Below, piece after piece: positions 8,779 through 18,084 of a stretch of DNA of 64,000 nt. The stretch is from positions 124,001-188,000 of the forward strand of contig CAWIGD010000048.1 in assembly GCA_963835165.1 (NCBI GenBank), written 5' to 3'. The notes under the pieces were generated by a model. It was given only the letters and a program-made list of their open reading frames with translations. It was not told where the DNA came from and did no database searches. Origin of the DNA: VAZQ01 sp963835165. Lineage in GTDB: Bacteria > Pseudomonadota > Alphaproteobacteria > Rhizobiales > Xanthobacteraceae. Every line of letters begins with the position of its first letter. Position 1 is the stretch's first letter. Both the position numbers and the translations under genes were made by a program.

Positions 8779-8841
8779 GATTCCGAAGTTCGCCAGGGTT
8801 CGCATCATTGTGCGGTACCCTCGTTTGCGAATTTCGGAATC
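8779..8841. repeat. Dispersed palindrome, 15-bp-arm family
   Basis: Arms GATTCCGAAGTTCGC (8779-8793) and GCGAATTTCGGAATC (8827-8841) match with one mismatch around a 33-base middle. The core CGCATCATTGTG is shared with the half-copy near 63676. It begins six bases after the creA stop and may double as that gene's transcript end. Confidence 0.7.
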
Positions 8842-9051
8842 GAAGCGGTTCCCGTTCGCATTGACTCAGCGCTTACCCATTCTCTGGCGTCCTGTGTCCG
8901 TTCGCGCGGGAACCGCTTTTAGAAGCGCGCCGGGCTCCGTTGGAGTAGGGTGATCCGCGCTCTCGCGTGCTGCTCTCCCGTTCGGAGGCGAGCGGCACCA
9001 GGCGCCGCGCCGTCGCGCGCGCAAGATCCAGAGATGGACGGAGGGGTTACG

Positions 9052-10035
9052 ATGCCAAAGCTCGGATTGAAGACGCTGGGCGCGATGGTCGTCCTGGTCG
9101 CCGGTTTGATCGCCGGCTCGGGCCAGACCGCGGTCGCGCAGGACAAGGTGAAGGTCGGCGTGTTCCCGACCGCGTCCTCGCTGCCGTATTTCGTGGCGAT
9201 CGAGCGCGGGTTCTTCAAGGAGCAGAACATCGAACCGGAGACCATCCGGCTGATCGGCGGCCCGCCCAATATCGCGGCGATGATCAGCAATCAGATCGAG
9301 GCGGCGATCGTCCTGGTCACCATCGAGGCGATGAACGCCAATCTCAAGAAGCCCGGCGTCGCCATGTATATCGGCGTGCACAGCCAGAACAAAACCTACC
9401 AGATGGAGCAGTTCGTGGTCCGCAAAGGCTATCCCGCGGAGTCGCTCAAGGACCTCAAGGGCGCCCGCATCATGTCGGCGCCGGGGCCGGCCAACGTCGT
9501 CGCCGCCAAGGCGGTGCTCGCCAAGGTCGGGCTCAAGGACGGCGATTACACCATCGACCAGCTCGACATGAGCCAGCACGTCAACGTGATGACCGGCGGC
9601 ACGTTCGATGCCGGCTACACGCTCGAGCCGCAGGCCTCGACCATGCGCAAGCTGGGCGTGGCGCGCACGCTCGAAGCCGGCGTGATCACCAAGTACATCC
9701 TGGGCGACGAGAACGGCAACGCATTCGCGGCCGGCTGCGCGCTCACCAGCGACTTCATCAAGGCCCGCCCCGACGTCGCCAGGCGCTTTGCCGCCGTCTG
9801 GAAGAAGGCCATCACGTTCGTCAACGAGAACCCGCAGGAGGCGCGCAAATATCTCGCCAAGAATACGCTCACGCCCGAGGACGTCGTCGATACGGTGCCG
9901 ATGGTGCGATACTTCATGGCGGGCGACCTGACCGACAAGCACAAGGCCGAGTTCCAGAAATTCATCGACTTCTCGACCGAGGTCGGCACGGTGCCGGAGA
10001 AGGTCGACATCACCAAATATCTGCAGGCGTATTGA
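9052..10035 (+). CDS. ABC transporter substrate-binding protein, NitT/TauT (NMT1/THI5-like) family
   Basis: A periplasmic binding protein of 327 residues. The start at 9052 follows GGAGGGG and gives a clean signal peptide (hydrophobic AMVVLVAGLIAGSGQTAVAQ). The mature part has the type-2 periplasmic fold seen in nitrate, taurine and thiamine-precursor binders: VGVFPTASSLPYFVAIERGFFKEQNI, then LKDLKGARIMSAPGPANVVAAKAVL. No permease or ATPase gene is adjacent. The next gene is a GlcD-type oxidase only 14 bases away, so both are probably co-transcribed and the ligand may be an oxidisable small acid. The ligand is inferred only from this context. Confidence 0.8.
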   Translation: MPKLGLKTLGAMVVLVAGLIAGSGQTAVAQDKVKVGVFPTASSLPYFVAIERGFFKEQNIEPETIRLIGGPPNIAAMISNQIEAAIVLVTIEAMNANLKKPGVAMYIGVHSQNKTYQMEQFVVRKGYPAESLKDLKGARIMSAPGPANVVAAKAVLAKVGLKDGDYTIDQLDMSQHVNVMTGGTFDAGYTLEPQASTMRKLGVARTLEAGVITKYILGDENGNAFAAGCALTSDFIKARPDVARRFAAVWKKAITFVNENPQEARKYLAKNTLTPEDVVDTVPMVRYFMAGDLTDKHKAEFQKFIDFSTEVGTVPEKVDITKYLQAY

Positions 10036-10049
10036 TCGATCGGCAGGCG

Positions 10050-11471
10050 ATGACATTGGTGCAGGAAAAATCTGCTCGGATCGCGCGCGATCCCGCTGCG
10101 ATCAAGGCGGTCATCGCCGCGCTGGCGGCGCAACTCGGCAACCGGCTCGTCACCTCGCAGGCCGTGCGCGAGCAGCACGCCAATACGACGACCTGGATCG
10201 AGAACCAGGCGCCCGACGCGGTGGTGTTTCCGCAGGCGACCGAGGACGTCCAGGCGATCGTGCGCATCTGCGCCGCGCATCGCGTGCCGGTCATTCCGTT
10301 CGGCACCGGCACCTCGCTCGAGGGCCACATCAACGCACCCCTGGGCGGGGTGTCGGTGGATTTCCGCGACATGAACCGGGTGCTGGCGGTGAACGCGCAG
10401 GACCTCGATTGCGTGGTCGAGCCGGGGATCACGCGCAAGCAGCTCAACGAGCACCTGCGCGACCAGGGCCTGTTCTTTCCGCTCGATCCCGGTGCCGACG
10501 CGTCGCTCGGCGGCATGGCGGCGACGCGCTGCTCCGGCACCAATGCGGTGCGCTACGGCACCATGAAGGACAATGTCCTCGGGCTGAAGGTCGTGCTCGC
10601 GAACGGCGAGCTCATGACGACCGCGCGCCGTGCCAAGAAGTCCTCGGCCGGCTACGATCTCACGCGGCTGATGGTGGGCTCCGAGGGCACGCTGGGCGTG
10701 ATCACCGAGCTCACGCTGAAGCTGAGCGGCATTCCGGAGGCGATCTCCGGCGGCGTATGCCCGTTTCCATCGGTCGAGGCGGCGTGCAACGCCGCGATCG
10801 CGACCATCCAATCCGGCATTCCGGTGGCGCGCATCGAACTGCTCGACGAACTGCAGGTCAAAGCGACCAATCTCTATTCCAAGCTGACGCTGCCGGAAGT
10901 GCCGATGCTGTTCGTCGAGTTCCACGGCTCGCCGTCCGGGGTCGCCGAACAGTCCGAGCGGTTCGGCGAGATCGCGGGCGAACTCGGCGGCGGTCCGTTC
11001 GAATGGACGACCAAGCCCGAGGACCGCACGCGGCTGTGGCAGGCGCGCCATGACGCCTATTGGGCGGGGCGGGGCCTGCGCCCCGGCGCGCAGGCAGTCG
11101 CCACCGACGTGTGCGTGCCGCTCTCCCGGCTGGCCGAATGCGTCACCGAAACGCAGCGCGAGATCGCGGCGCACGGGCTTGTCGCGCCGATCCTCGGTCA
11201 CGTCGGGGACGGAAATTTCCACCTCACCCTGCTGGTCGACATGGCCGATCCGGCGGAGGTCAAGGCGGCGAAAATTCTGTGCGAGCGGCTGGTCGAGCGC
11301 GCACTCGCCATGGACGGCACCTGCACCGGCGAGCACGGGGTCGGACAGGGCAAGATGAAATATCTCGCCGGCGAGCTGGGCGCGCCGGCGCTCGCCGCCA
11401 TGGCTGCGATCAAGCGGGCGCTCGATCCCGACGGCATCATGAATCCGGGAAAGATCGTGGCGGTGGAATGA
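10050..11471 (+). CDS. FAD-linked oxidase of the GlcD / D-lactate dehydrogenase family
   Basis: A 473-residue flavoprotein matching D-2-hydroxyacid dehydrogenases such as the glycolate oxidase subunit GlcD and D-lactate dehydrogenase (cytochrome type). The FAD-binding PCMH domain is at about residues 50-230: VIPFGTGTSLEGH, DPGADASLGGMAATRCSGTNAVRYGTM and LMVGSEGTLGVIT. The C-terminal cap ends with GHVGDGNFH, GEHGVGQGK and ALDPDGIMNPGKI, all family hallmarks including the FAD/metal-site histidines. There is no membrane segment. It would oxidise a 2-hydroxy acid and pass electrons to the respiratory chain. It lies directly behind a substrate-binding protein gene. The exact substrate is not readable from sequence. 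Confidence 0.85.
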   Translation: MTLVQEKSARIARDPAAIKAVIAALAAQLGNRLVTSQAVREQHANTTTWIENQAPDAVVFPQATEDVQAIVRICAAHRVPVIPFGTGTSLEGHINAPLGGVSVDFRDMNRVLAVNAQDLDCVVEPGITRKQLNEHLRDQGLFFPLDPGADASLGGMAATRCSGTNAVRYGTMKDNVLGLKVVLANGELMTTARRAKKSSAGYDLTRLMVGSEGTLGVITELTLKLSGIPEAISGGVCPFPSVEAACNAAIATIQSGIPVARIELLDELQVKATNLYSKLTLPEVPMLFVEFHGSPSGVAEQSERFGEIAGELGGGPFEWTTKPEDRTRLWQARHDAYWAGRGLRPGAQAVATDVCVPLSRLAECVTETQREIAAHGLVAPILGHVGDGNFHLTLLVDMADPAEVKAAKILCERLVERALAMDGTCTGEHGVGQGKMKYLAGELGAPALAAMAAIKRALDPDGIMNPGKIVAVE

Positions 11472-11759
11472 ACCATCGCCGGGGTCGTGGGGCCTCCGCC
11501 GCTTGCCCGCTGCACTCGCAGACTTGAAGAAGATTTCGAACTAAGCCCTTGTCCGCGGACATAGAATTGCCGTCAATCCGCCGGATATTGTGGCGGTAAG
11601 GGGCGCCTGAGCAATTTACGAAGGGGATCGTGAGCACGTGCGGCCGTTCCGGCCGGTAGACATGATCGTGCTCGACTCCTTGGCGATCAGGCTTTTCCGA
11701 GGCCTGCGCACCACCGCCCAGTGCGAGGACTTCGGCAGGCCTGCTGCGGTGGAGAGGGC

Positions 11760-14700
11760 GTGCAGACGACGCTGCTCGGTTTCGCGTTTGCAATCATCCT
11801 GGCGCTGGTGACGGCGCTGGTAGGGCCCCTCTTTGTCGATTGGAGCAGCTATCGCGGGGAGTTCGAGGCCAGGGCCAGCCGCCTGACCGGGCTCGATTTC
11901 CGGGTCACCGGCGCGATCGATGCCCGCCTGCTTCCGACCCCGTCCATCATGCTGCACGGCGTCGAGTTCGGCCGCCCGAACGAGGGCAGCAAGGTCAGCG
12001 CGCGCGCCTTGCGGATCGAGTTTGCGCTGGGCGCCTTGATGCGTGGCGAATGGCGCATCGCCGAGGCCCGGCTGGAGGGGCCCGAACTCGGGGCTGGGCT
12101 CGACGGCTCCGGTCGGATCGCCTGGCCGCTCCCCAAGCTCGGTTTCGATCTCGAAGGGGTGGCGATCGAACGCCTGCAGATCGAGGACGGCCGCGCCGTG
12201 CTCACTGACGCCGCGAACGACACGCGTCTCGTGCTGGAGAAGCTGGAATTCAGGGGCGAGCTGCGCTCACTGGCGGGGCCGGTCAAAGGCGACGGCTCCT
12301 TCGTCGTCGCCGGCCAGCGCTATCCGTATCGCGTCTCCACCGGCCGCATCGCCGAGGACGGCGGGGTCAAGGTGCGGCTCGCGGTGGAGTCGCCGCAGCT
12401 TCCGCTGACCACCGACGCGGACCTCACGATCTGGACCGAGCAGGGCACCCCGCGTTTCGAGGGCAGCGTTCAATTGGTGCGGCCGGTGGGCCGCGCTCCC
12501 GTCGGCGCCCAGGCGCTCATCATCGACTCCTGGCGCGTCACCAGCCGCATCAAGGGCGACAGCACGGCGGCCCTGCTGGATCAGATCGAATTCCAGTACG
12601 GGCCCGACGACAGGGCGATCAAGCTTCGGGGCAACGCCAATCTCACGTTCGGCGCGCGGCCGGAAATCAACGGCACCCTGTCGTCGCCGCAGATCGACCT
12701 CGACCGCGTGCTGGCGCTTCCCGATGCAACGCGCCGCCGACCGCTGTCCGCCGCGAAGACGCTGGCCGAAACCTTGATCCCGATGTTGCGGCTGCCGATC
12801 CCGACGACGCTGAGCATTGCGGTCGAGAGCGTGACGCTCGCGGGCACGATGCTGGCGCGCGTGAACGCCGATGTGAAATCCGACGCGGATGGCCTGGAGA
12901 TCAAGGGGCTGGAATTGCGCGCGCCGGGCGCGACGCAACTGCGTCTCAGCGGGCGCGTCGGCACGACCTCGGCCGGAACGCGGTTTGAGGGATCGACCCA
13001 GGTCGAGGCCAACGATCCGCGCGCGCTCGTTGCCTGGCTGACCGAACGCAGCGACGAGCAGATCGTGGCCGCGGGTCCGTGGCGTCTTGGCGGCGATATC
13101 ACGCTGGGCAGCGATGCGATCGCGATCGAACGACTGAAGCTCGAACTCGATCGCATGACCGTCGCCGGCCGTTTCGCCTATGCCTGGGCGGACGAGGATC
13201 GGCCGGCGCGGCTCGACGCGGCTCTCACCGCGCCCGACATCGATCTCGACCGCGTCCTTGTCGTTGCAAATGCGATGCTCGGCGGCGCGGCGCTCGACTG
13301 GCCGCGGGAAGGCGCGCTGTCGCTCAAGATCGGCCGCGCGCTCATCGCCGGCGTGGAGACGAAGCAGATCGACGTGAACCTGCGCCTCGGCGCCAGCGGG
13401 CTCGCGATCGAGCAATTCGCCGTCGCCGATTTCGGCGGCGCGGCGCTCGCGGTCAAAGGCCGCATCGGCACCAAGGCGCAATCGCCGCGCGGCGCATTGA
13501 CGCTCGACCTCGATGCGCGCGCGCTCGACGGCGTGACGGCGGCGTTGGAAAAATTCGCTCCGCAGGCGGCGGACCAGCTTCGCCGCTCGGCCGGGCGTCT
13601 CACTCCGCTCGTATTGCGGGCCTCGCTCGCGGTCGATCCGGGCGCGCCCGGCGCCACCGCCGCGACCGGCAAATTCAAGATCGTCGGCCGCGCCGGCGCC
13701 TTCCGCCTTACGCTGGAAGGCGATGCGGCCGCCGCCGGCGATGCCCTCAAGCTCGACGACCTCGCGGCGCTCGCGGCGGCGAAGATGAATGTCAGCGCCC
13801 GCCTCGAGGGCGAGGACGGCGCCGCCCTGGTCGAACTCACCGGGCTCGATCGTTTCGTGGTCGCGGAGAAGCGGCCGGGCCGCCTCACGCTGACGGCCAA
13901 GGGGCCGCTCGACGGCGAGCTTGCGATCGATGGCCAGCTTGCTGCCGGGGCGCTCGGCATCTCGACCAGCGGCACGATGCGTCTTGCCGGGCGGACAAGC
14001 CCAAGCGCGGCACTCAGTCTCAAAGTCGCCAACGCCAACCTCCGCTCGCCGCGGCCGGCAGGGGCCGGGCGTCCGGCCGAGCTTCTGCCCGCATCCGCGA
14101 ACGCGCGGCTCACTTTGACCGACGGCATCCTCGCATTCTCCGACCTGACCGGAACGATGGCGGGAACGACGGTCGGCGGGCGCCTTGCCGTCGGACTGCA
14201 ACAGCAACCGATCACGATCGATGGCGACATCGATGTGGGCGCGGTGGATCTTCCGGCCGCGATTGCCGTCGCGCTTGGAATACCCGCACAGAGCGCCGGC
14301 GCGAGCGTCGGGACCGGCGCAGCCGCGAACGCAAGCGTGCTCGGGCCGTGGCCGTCGGAGCCGTTCGAGCAGGGACTGCCGCGCTTGAGCGGGCAGGTCG
14401 CGGTCAAATCGGCGCGCCTCAAGCTCACGCCCAAGCTCGCTGCGCGCGATGTCCGCGCCGTGGTCCGTTTCGGTGAATCGGAGCTTGCGTTACAGGCGGT
14501 AGACGGAAGCATCGCGGGCGGCCGCTTGGGCGCAGAGCTGACGTTGTCGCGCCGTCCCGAGGGGCTCACCGCGCGCGCGAGTGTGCAGCTCGCGGGGGTC
14601 AACGCGGCCGAACTGCTTCCCGGCGACGGTTTGGTGACCGGAAAGCTGACGCTCGACGCCGCGGCCGAAGGCAGCGGAATGAGCGCGGTTGCGCTCATGG

Positions 14701-15563
14701 GTTCGCTGGCCGGAAGCGGCACCTTCAAGCTCGAAAACGGGCGTGTGGTGCGACTTGATCCCGCCGCCTTCGATACCGTGATGCGGGCGGTGGATCAGGG
14801 TCTGCCGATCGACGTCACCAGAGTCAGGGACCGAATGGATGCCGCGCTCGCGAGCGGCGTGCTTTCCGTGGCGCTGGCCGAAGGCGCCATCACCATCAAT
14901 GCCGGGCAGGCACGGCTGAGCGACGTCACGGTGCGCGCGCAACGCGCGGATCTGGCCGTGAGCGGGAGCGTCAACCTCGCCGACGCCGCGCTCGAAGGGC
15001 GGCTGACCTTGTTCGGCATGGGCGGAGCGAGCGTACTGCCGGACACCCGGCCGGAAATCACCATTGCACTGAAGGGGCCGGTCGATGCGCCCAAGCGCAG
15101 CATCGACGTCGCCGCACTCGCGAGCTGGCTCGCGCTGCGCGCGGTCGAGCAGCAGTCGAAGAAGCTCGAGGCGCTCGAAGGCCGTCCGCCCGCCGCGCCA
15201 TCCTATACGCCCGCGGCTGCGGCCACGGCCAACGCCAATCCGCGAACGACTCCGGTGCAGACTGCGCCGGCGCTCGACGCCACTGTGCCGGCTGCCGCGC
15301 ACACCGAGCCGGATGCGCCCGGAGCGCGCCCCGCGGCGCGAACCCAGCCGGCGACGCCGAGCGTGCAGAAGCCAAAACCAGCGGCGCCGACGGCCGAGCG
15401 CGCTCCGGCCCTGCCGCCGCCGATCGACATCCGTCCCGCACCGGCGCCGCGAGCGGCCGGAACGCACGGCACGGCGCAATCGCAGCCGCAGAAGCCGGTG
15501 GCTGCACCCGCACCCGCACCCGCGCGTCAGCGCTCGTTGTCGGAAATCTTGTTCGGTAACTGA
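11760..15563 (+). CDS. AsmA-family inner-membrane protein
   Basis: A very long protein of 1267 residues of the AsmA type, whose relatives bridge or sit between the membranes and are linked to phospholipid or outer-membrane homeostasis. A GTG start at 11760 after GGTGGAGAGGG gives one N-terminal membrane segment (LLGFAFAIILALVTALVGPLF). The following block LTGLDFRVTGAIDARLLPTPSIMLHGVEFG is the AsmA N-terminal signature. The rest is a repetitive beta-rich periplasmic region, with the AsmA C-terminal domain near residues 950-1130 (GLVTGKLTLDAAAEGSGMS, GSGTFKLENGRV). The last 130 residues are Pro/Ala-rich and low in complexity. The gene is monocistronic as far as seen. Confidence 0.85.
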   Translation: MQTTLLGFAFAIILALVTALVGPLFVDWSSYRGEFEARASRLTGLDFRVTGAIDARLLPTPSIMLHGVEFGRPNEGSKVSARALRIEFALGALMRGEWRIAEARLEGPELGAGLDGSGRIAWPLPKLGFDLEGVAIERLQIEDGRAVLTDAANDTRLVLEKLEFRGELRSLAGPVKGDGSFVVAGQRYPYRVSTGRIAEDGGVKVRLAVESPQLPLTTDADLTIWTEQGTPRFEGSVQLVRPVGRAPVGAQALIIDSWRVTSRIKGDSTAALLDQIEFQYGPDDRAIKLRGNANLTFGARPEINGTLSSPQIDLDRVLALPDATRRRPLSAAKTLAETLIPMLRLPIPTTLSIAVESVTLAGTMLARVNADVKSDADGLEIKGLELRAPGATQLRLSGRVGTTSAGTRFEGSTQVEANDPRALVAWLTERSDEQIVAAGPWRLGGDITLGSDAIAIERLKLELDRMTVAGRFAYAWADEDRPARLDAALTAPDIDLDRVLVVANAMLGGAALDWPREGALSLKIGRALIAGVETKQIDVNLRLGASGLAIEQFAVADFGGAALAVKGRIGTKAQSPRGALTLDLDARALDGVTAALEKFAPQAADQLRRSAGRLTPLVLRASLAVDPGAPGATAATGKFKIVGRAGAFRLTLEGDAAAAGDALKLDDLAALAAAKMNVSARLEGEDGAALVELTGLDRFVVAEKRPGRLTLTAKGPLDGELAIDGQLAAGALGISTSGTMRLAGRTSPSAALSLKVANANLRSPRPAGAGRPAELLPASANARLTLTDGILAFSDLTGTMAGTTVGGRLAVGLQQQPITIDGDIDVGAVDLPAAIAVALGIPAQSAGASVGTGAAANASVLGPWPSEPFEQGLPRLSGQVAVKSARLKLTPKLAARDVRAVVRFGESELALQAVDGSIAGGRLGAELTLSRRPEGLTARASVQLAGVNAAELLPGDGLVTGKLTLDAAAEGSGMSAVALMGSLAGSGTFKLENGRVVRLDPAAFDTVMRAVDQGLPIDVTRVRDRMDAALASGVLSVALAEGAITINAGQARLSDVTVRAQRADLAVSGSVNLADAALEGRLTLFGMGGASVLPDTRPEITIALKGPVDAPKRSIDVAALASWLALRAVEQQSKKLEALEGRPPAAPSYTPAAAATANANPRTTPVQTAPALDATVPAAAHTEPDAPGARPAARTQPATPSVQKPKPAAPTAERAPALPPPIDIRPAPAPRAAGTHGTAQSQPQKPVAAPAPAPARQRSLSEILFGN

Positions 15564-15661
15564 CGAGAGCGAAATCCGCTCAGATCGAATCGCGATATCG
15601 CTGTGTATTGTCCGGTCGCATGATCTGATCCGAAAAGTCTGCAAACCTTTCGGATCATGCT

Positions 15662-15946
15662 CTAGGCCGTCGGTGGCGCGCGCACAGTTATCGCGTCGCG
15701 CGCTCCGTCCCGTCCGTCCTTACCGCTTGCCAGCCGGTCGCGATAGAAGTCGAGCACGAACAGACGAATGGCCGACGACAGGTTGCCGTATTGACGGTCG
15801 GTGTCGATCGAGGCGACCAGATCGGACAATGTCATGTGCCGCTCGCCCGCGATCTCCTTGAGGCTCTTCCAAAATCCATCCTCGAGACTGACGCTGGTCT
15901 TGTGACCCGCGATGACGATGGAACGTTTCACGACCCGCGATTTCAT
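15662..15946 (-). CDS. Ribbon-helix-helix domain protein (RHH_4)
   Basis: A 94-residue protein whose N-terminal 75 residues match the ribbon-helix-helix family common in Hyphomicrobiales: KRSIVIAGHKTSVSLEDGFWKSLKEIA, then TLSDLVASID and LSSAIRLFVLDFYRDRL. Such proteins are thought to bind DNA as dimers through a beta ribbon. The start overlaps the stop of the DUF4169 gene in ATGA, so the pair is translationally coupled. The target genes are unknown. Confidence 0.82.
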   Translation of the reverse strand: MKSRVVKRSIVIAGHKTSVSLEDGFWKSLKEIAGERHMTLSDLVASIDTDRQYGNLSSAIRLFVLDFYRDRLASGKDGRDGARDAITVRAPPTA

Positions 15947-16131
15947 CGCTCGTCTCCCGTTTCGATCCGGTGGCGCTCGAGGTCGCGGCTGGCCTTGGCG
16001 TCGCGTTCGGAGTCCAGGTCGCGTTGGGCCTTGCTGCGCCCATGCAGTAGTCGCTTGGCGGATGCTTCGCGTTCAGCGAGCTCGCGCTGGGCCTTTTTCC
16101 GCGCTCTGCGAAGGTTGACGACGTCGCCCAT
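15943..16131 (-). CDS. DUF4169-family small protein
   Basis: A short, highly charged protein. Starting at 16131 it has 62 residues (MGDVVNLRRARKKAQREL..., ending IETGDER), the size and sequence type of DUF4169. The MGDVVNLRR-(A/V)RK start is the best-conserved part of that family. An in-frame extension to 16269 exists but looks unrelated. It sits between fumC and the RHH gene and is coupled to the latter by ATGA, the usual arrangement in this order. Function unknown. Confidence 0.75.
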   Translation of the reverse strand: MGDVVNLRRARKKAQRELAEREASAKRLLHGRSKAQRDLDSERDAKASRDLERHRIETGDER

Positions 16132-16576
16132 CCCGCACTCGTTTCGGTCCCAGGTGATGCAGGTCCCTGGTCGTGGCTTCGGTGCCAAATGCGCCCACAG
16201 CGTGGCGACCAGATCGTGGGCAGGATCCGCAGGACGCCCGCGCGCGACCGGACCACCGACCCAATCCACGGTGCCTTGCGTACTTGCAGCAATAATTACA
16301 GTATTTTTATGTTATTCCCGTCGCGCGCAGGCTGGAAAAATTCTAAACAATTGAAATTGTAAAGAATTCTCTGATGAATAACGACATCTATTCGGGCGAG
16401 CCCGTGATGTCATCTTGGGTTTCGCGCGCGAACATTTCGCGCCGGGAAGGCGGGCCGGGGGAAAGTCCGCTCGGCAGGTCCGGCCCGACCGAACGCTGCC
16501 TTTCACAAAAGTTTTACCGCCGCGCCGGGCGGCTACCCCGGGGTCACGCGCGGGCCGCCGCCCCCGCGCCCGGCCA
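16132..16576. other. Intergenic region between DUF4169 gene and fumC
   Basis: About 445 bases with no convincing gene. The part around 16290-16385 is markedly AT-rich for this chromosome (ACAGTATTTTTATG, CAATTGAAATTG) and could hold the minus-strand promoter of the DUF4169/RHH pair, which would then be separate from fumC. The GC-rich part 16420-16570 holds only imperfect hairpins. Confidence 0.4.
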
Positions 16577-18013
16577 TCAACCCGGACGGATCATCTTCTC
16601 CGGTCGCACCAGACGATCGAATTCCTCGGCCGAGACGTCGCCAAGCCGGATCGCCTCCTCGCGCAGCGTCGTGCCCTTGGCATGGGCAGCCTTCGCGATC
16701 GCCGCCGCGCGGTCGTATCCGATCTTGGGCGCGAGCGCGGTGACCAGCATCAGCGAGTTCTTCAGCAGTTCGGCGATGCGCGCCTCGTTGGCGCGAATGC
16801 CGCTGATGCAATTGTCGGTGAACGACACCGCCGCGTCGGCAAGGAGGCGGATCGACTGCAGCATGGCATGCGCGATCACCGGCTTGTAGACGTTGAGCTC
16901 GAAGTGGCCCTGGCTCGCCGCAACCGTGATCGTGGTCTCATTGCCGAAGACCTGGCAGCACACCATCGTGACCGCCTCGGATTGGGTCGGGTTCACCTTG
17001 CCCGGCATGATCGAGGAGCCGGGCTCGTTTTCCGGCAGGATCAATTCACCCAGGCCGGAGCGCGGACCGGAGCCCAGCAGCCGAATATCGTTTGCGATCT
17101 TGAACAGGCCGGTGGCGACCGAGGCCAGCGCACCATGCGCGAACACGACCGCGTCATGGGAGGCGAGCGCTTCGAACTTGTTCGGCGCGCTGACGAACGG
17201 GAGGCCGGTGAGCGCCGCGATCTTCGCGGCGACCAGCTTGGCGAATTGCGGCTTGGCGTTGAGGCCGGTGCCGACAGCGGTGCCGCCCTGCGCCAATGGA
17301 TAAAGCTCCTTGAGCGCCGCGTTCAGCCGTCGGCGCGCCAGCTTCACCTGCGCCGCGTAGCCGGAGAATTCCTGCCCGAGGGTCAGCGGCGTTGCGTCCT
17401 GCGTGTGGGTGCGTCCGATCTTGACGATGCGCGCGAACTCGCCGGTCTTTTGCTCCAGCGCCGCCTGCAGATGCGCCAGCGCCGGCATCAGCCGGTGCGT
17501 GATCTCCTCCGCCGCGGCGACGTGCATCGCGGTCGGAAAGCTGTCGTTGGATGACTGGCTCATGTTGACGTGATCGTTGGGATGCACCGGCGATTTTGCG
17601 CCGGGCTCGGCGCCGAGCATCTCGTTCGCGCGCGCCGCGATCACCTCGTTGACGTTCATGTTGGTCTGGGTCCCGGAGCCGGTCTGCCACACCAGCAGCG
17701 GAAAGTGATCGTCGAGCGTTCCGTCGATCACCGCCTGCGCCGCGCGCGCAATCGTTTGCGCGCGCCGCGCATCGAGCGAGCCGAGCCGCTGGTTTACCTC
17801 GGCCGCGGCGCGCTTGATGGTCCCGAGCGCGCGAATGATCGGGCGCGGCATGCGCTCCTCGCCGATGCGGAAATTGCGCCGCGAGCGCTCGGTCTGCGCG
17901 CCCCAATAGCGATCGGCCGGCACCTCGATGGGCCCGAACGTGTCGCTCTCCACGCGTGTCCTGGTCGATTTGGCGGCCGGCTTGATCTTCGTCCTGTTGT
18001 TCGGCTTGGCCAT
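16577..18013 (-). CDS. fumC: Fumarate hydratase, class II
   Basis: Class II fumarase, the iron-independent enzyme of the TCA cycle that interconverts fumarate and L-malate; normally a cytoplasmic homotetramer. The 478-residue length is normal after allowing for a basic N-terminal extension of about 20 residues. The superfamily signature GSSIMPGKVNP is at 332-342. GSGTQTNMNVNEV (112-124), the active-site segment SQSSNDSFPTAMH (152-164) and the catalytic-histidine region GRTHTQDATPLTLGQE (200-215) are intact. It lies in the conserved cluster sspB - fumC - DUF4169 - RHH, all on the minus strand. Confidence 0.95.
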   Translation of the reverse strand: MAKPNNRTKIKPAAKSTRTRVESDTFGPIEVPADRYWGAQTERSRRNFRIGEERMPRPIIRALGTIKRAAAEVNQRLGSLDARRAQTIARAAQAVIDGTLDDHFPLLVWQTGSGTQTNMNVNEVIAARANEMLGAEPGAKSPVHPNDHVNMSQSSNDSFPTAMHVAAAEEITHRLMPALAHLQAALEQKTGEFARIVKIGRTHTQDATPLTLGQEFSGYAAQVKLARRRLNAALKELYPLAQGGTAVGTGLNAKPQFAKLVAAKIAALTGLPFVSAPNKFEALASHDAVVFAHGALASVATGLFKIANDIRLLGSGPRSGLGELILPENEPGSSIMPGKVNPTQSEAVTMVCCQVFGNETTITVAASQGHFELNVYKPVIAHAMLQSIRLLADAAVSFTDNCISGIRANEARIAELLKNSLMLVTALAPKIGYDRAAAIAKAAHAKGTTLREEAIRLGDVSAEEFDRLVRPEKMIRPG

Positions 18014-18084
18014 GGCTTCCCGGACGACGGGCGACAGACGACACAGGCGCGAAGCCTTCCGTTTCTGTCCGCGGTCGTGCGCCT

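Noticed and set aside
16425..16560. GGGGGAAAGTCCGC resembles the start of the RNase P RNA conserved core
   Set aside because: The rest of the RNA, including the 3' conserved ACAGAA-type segment, is absent before fumC, and the resemblance is only about a dozen bases.
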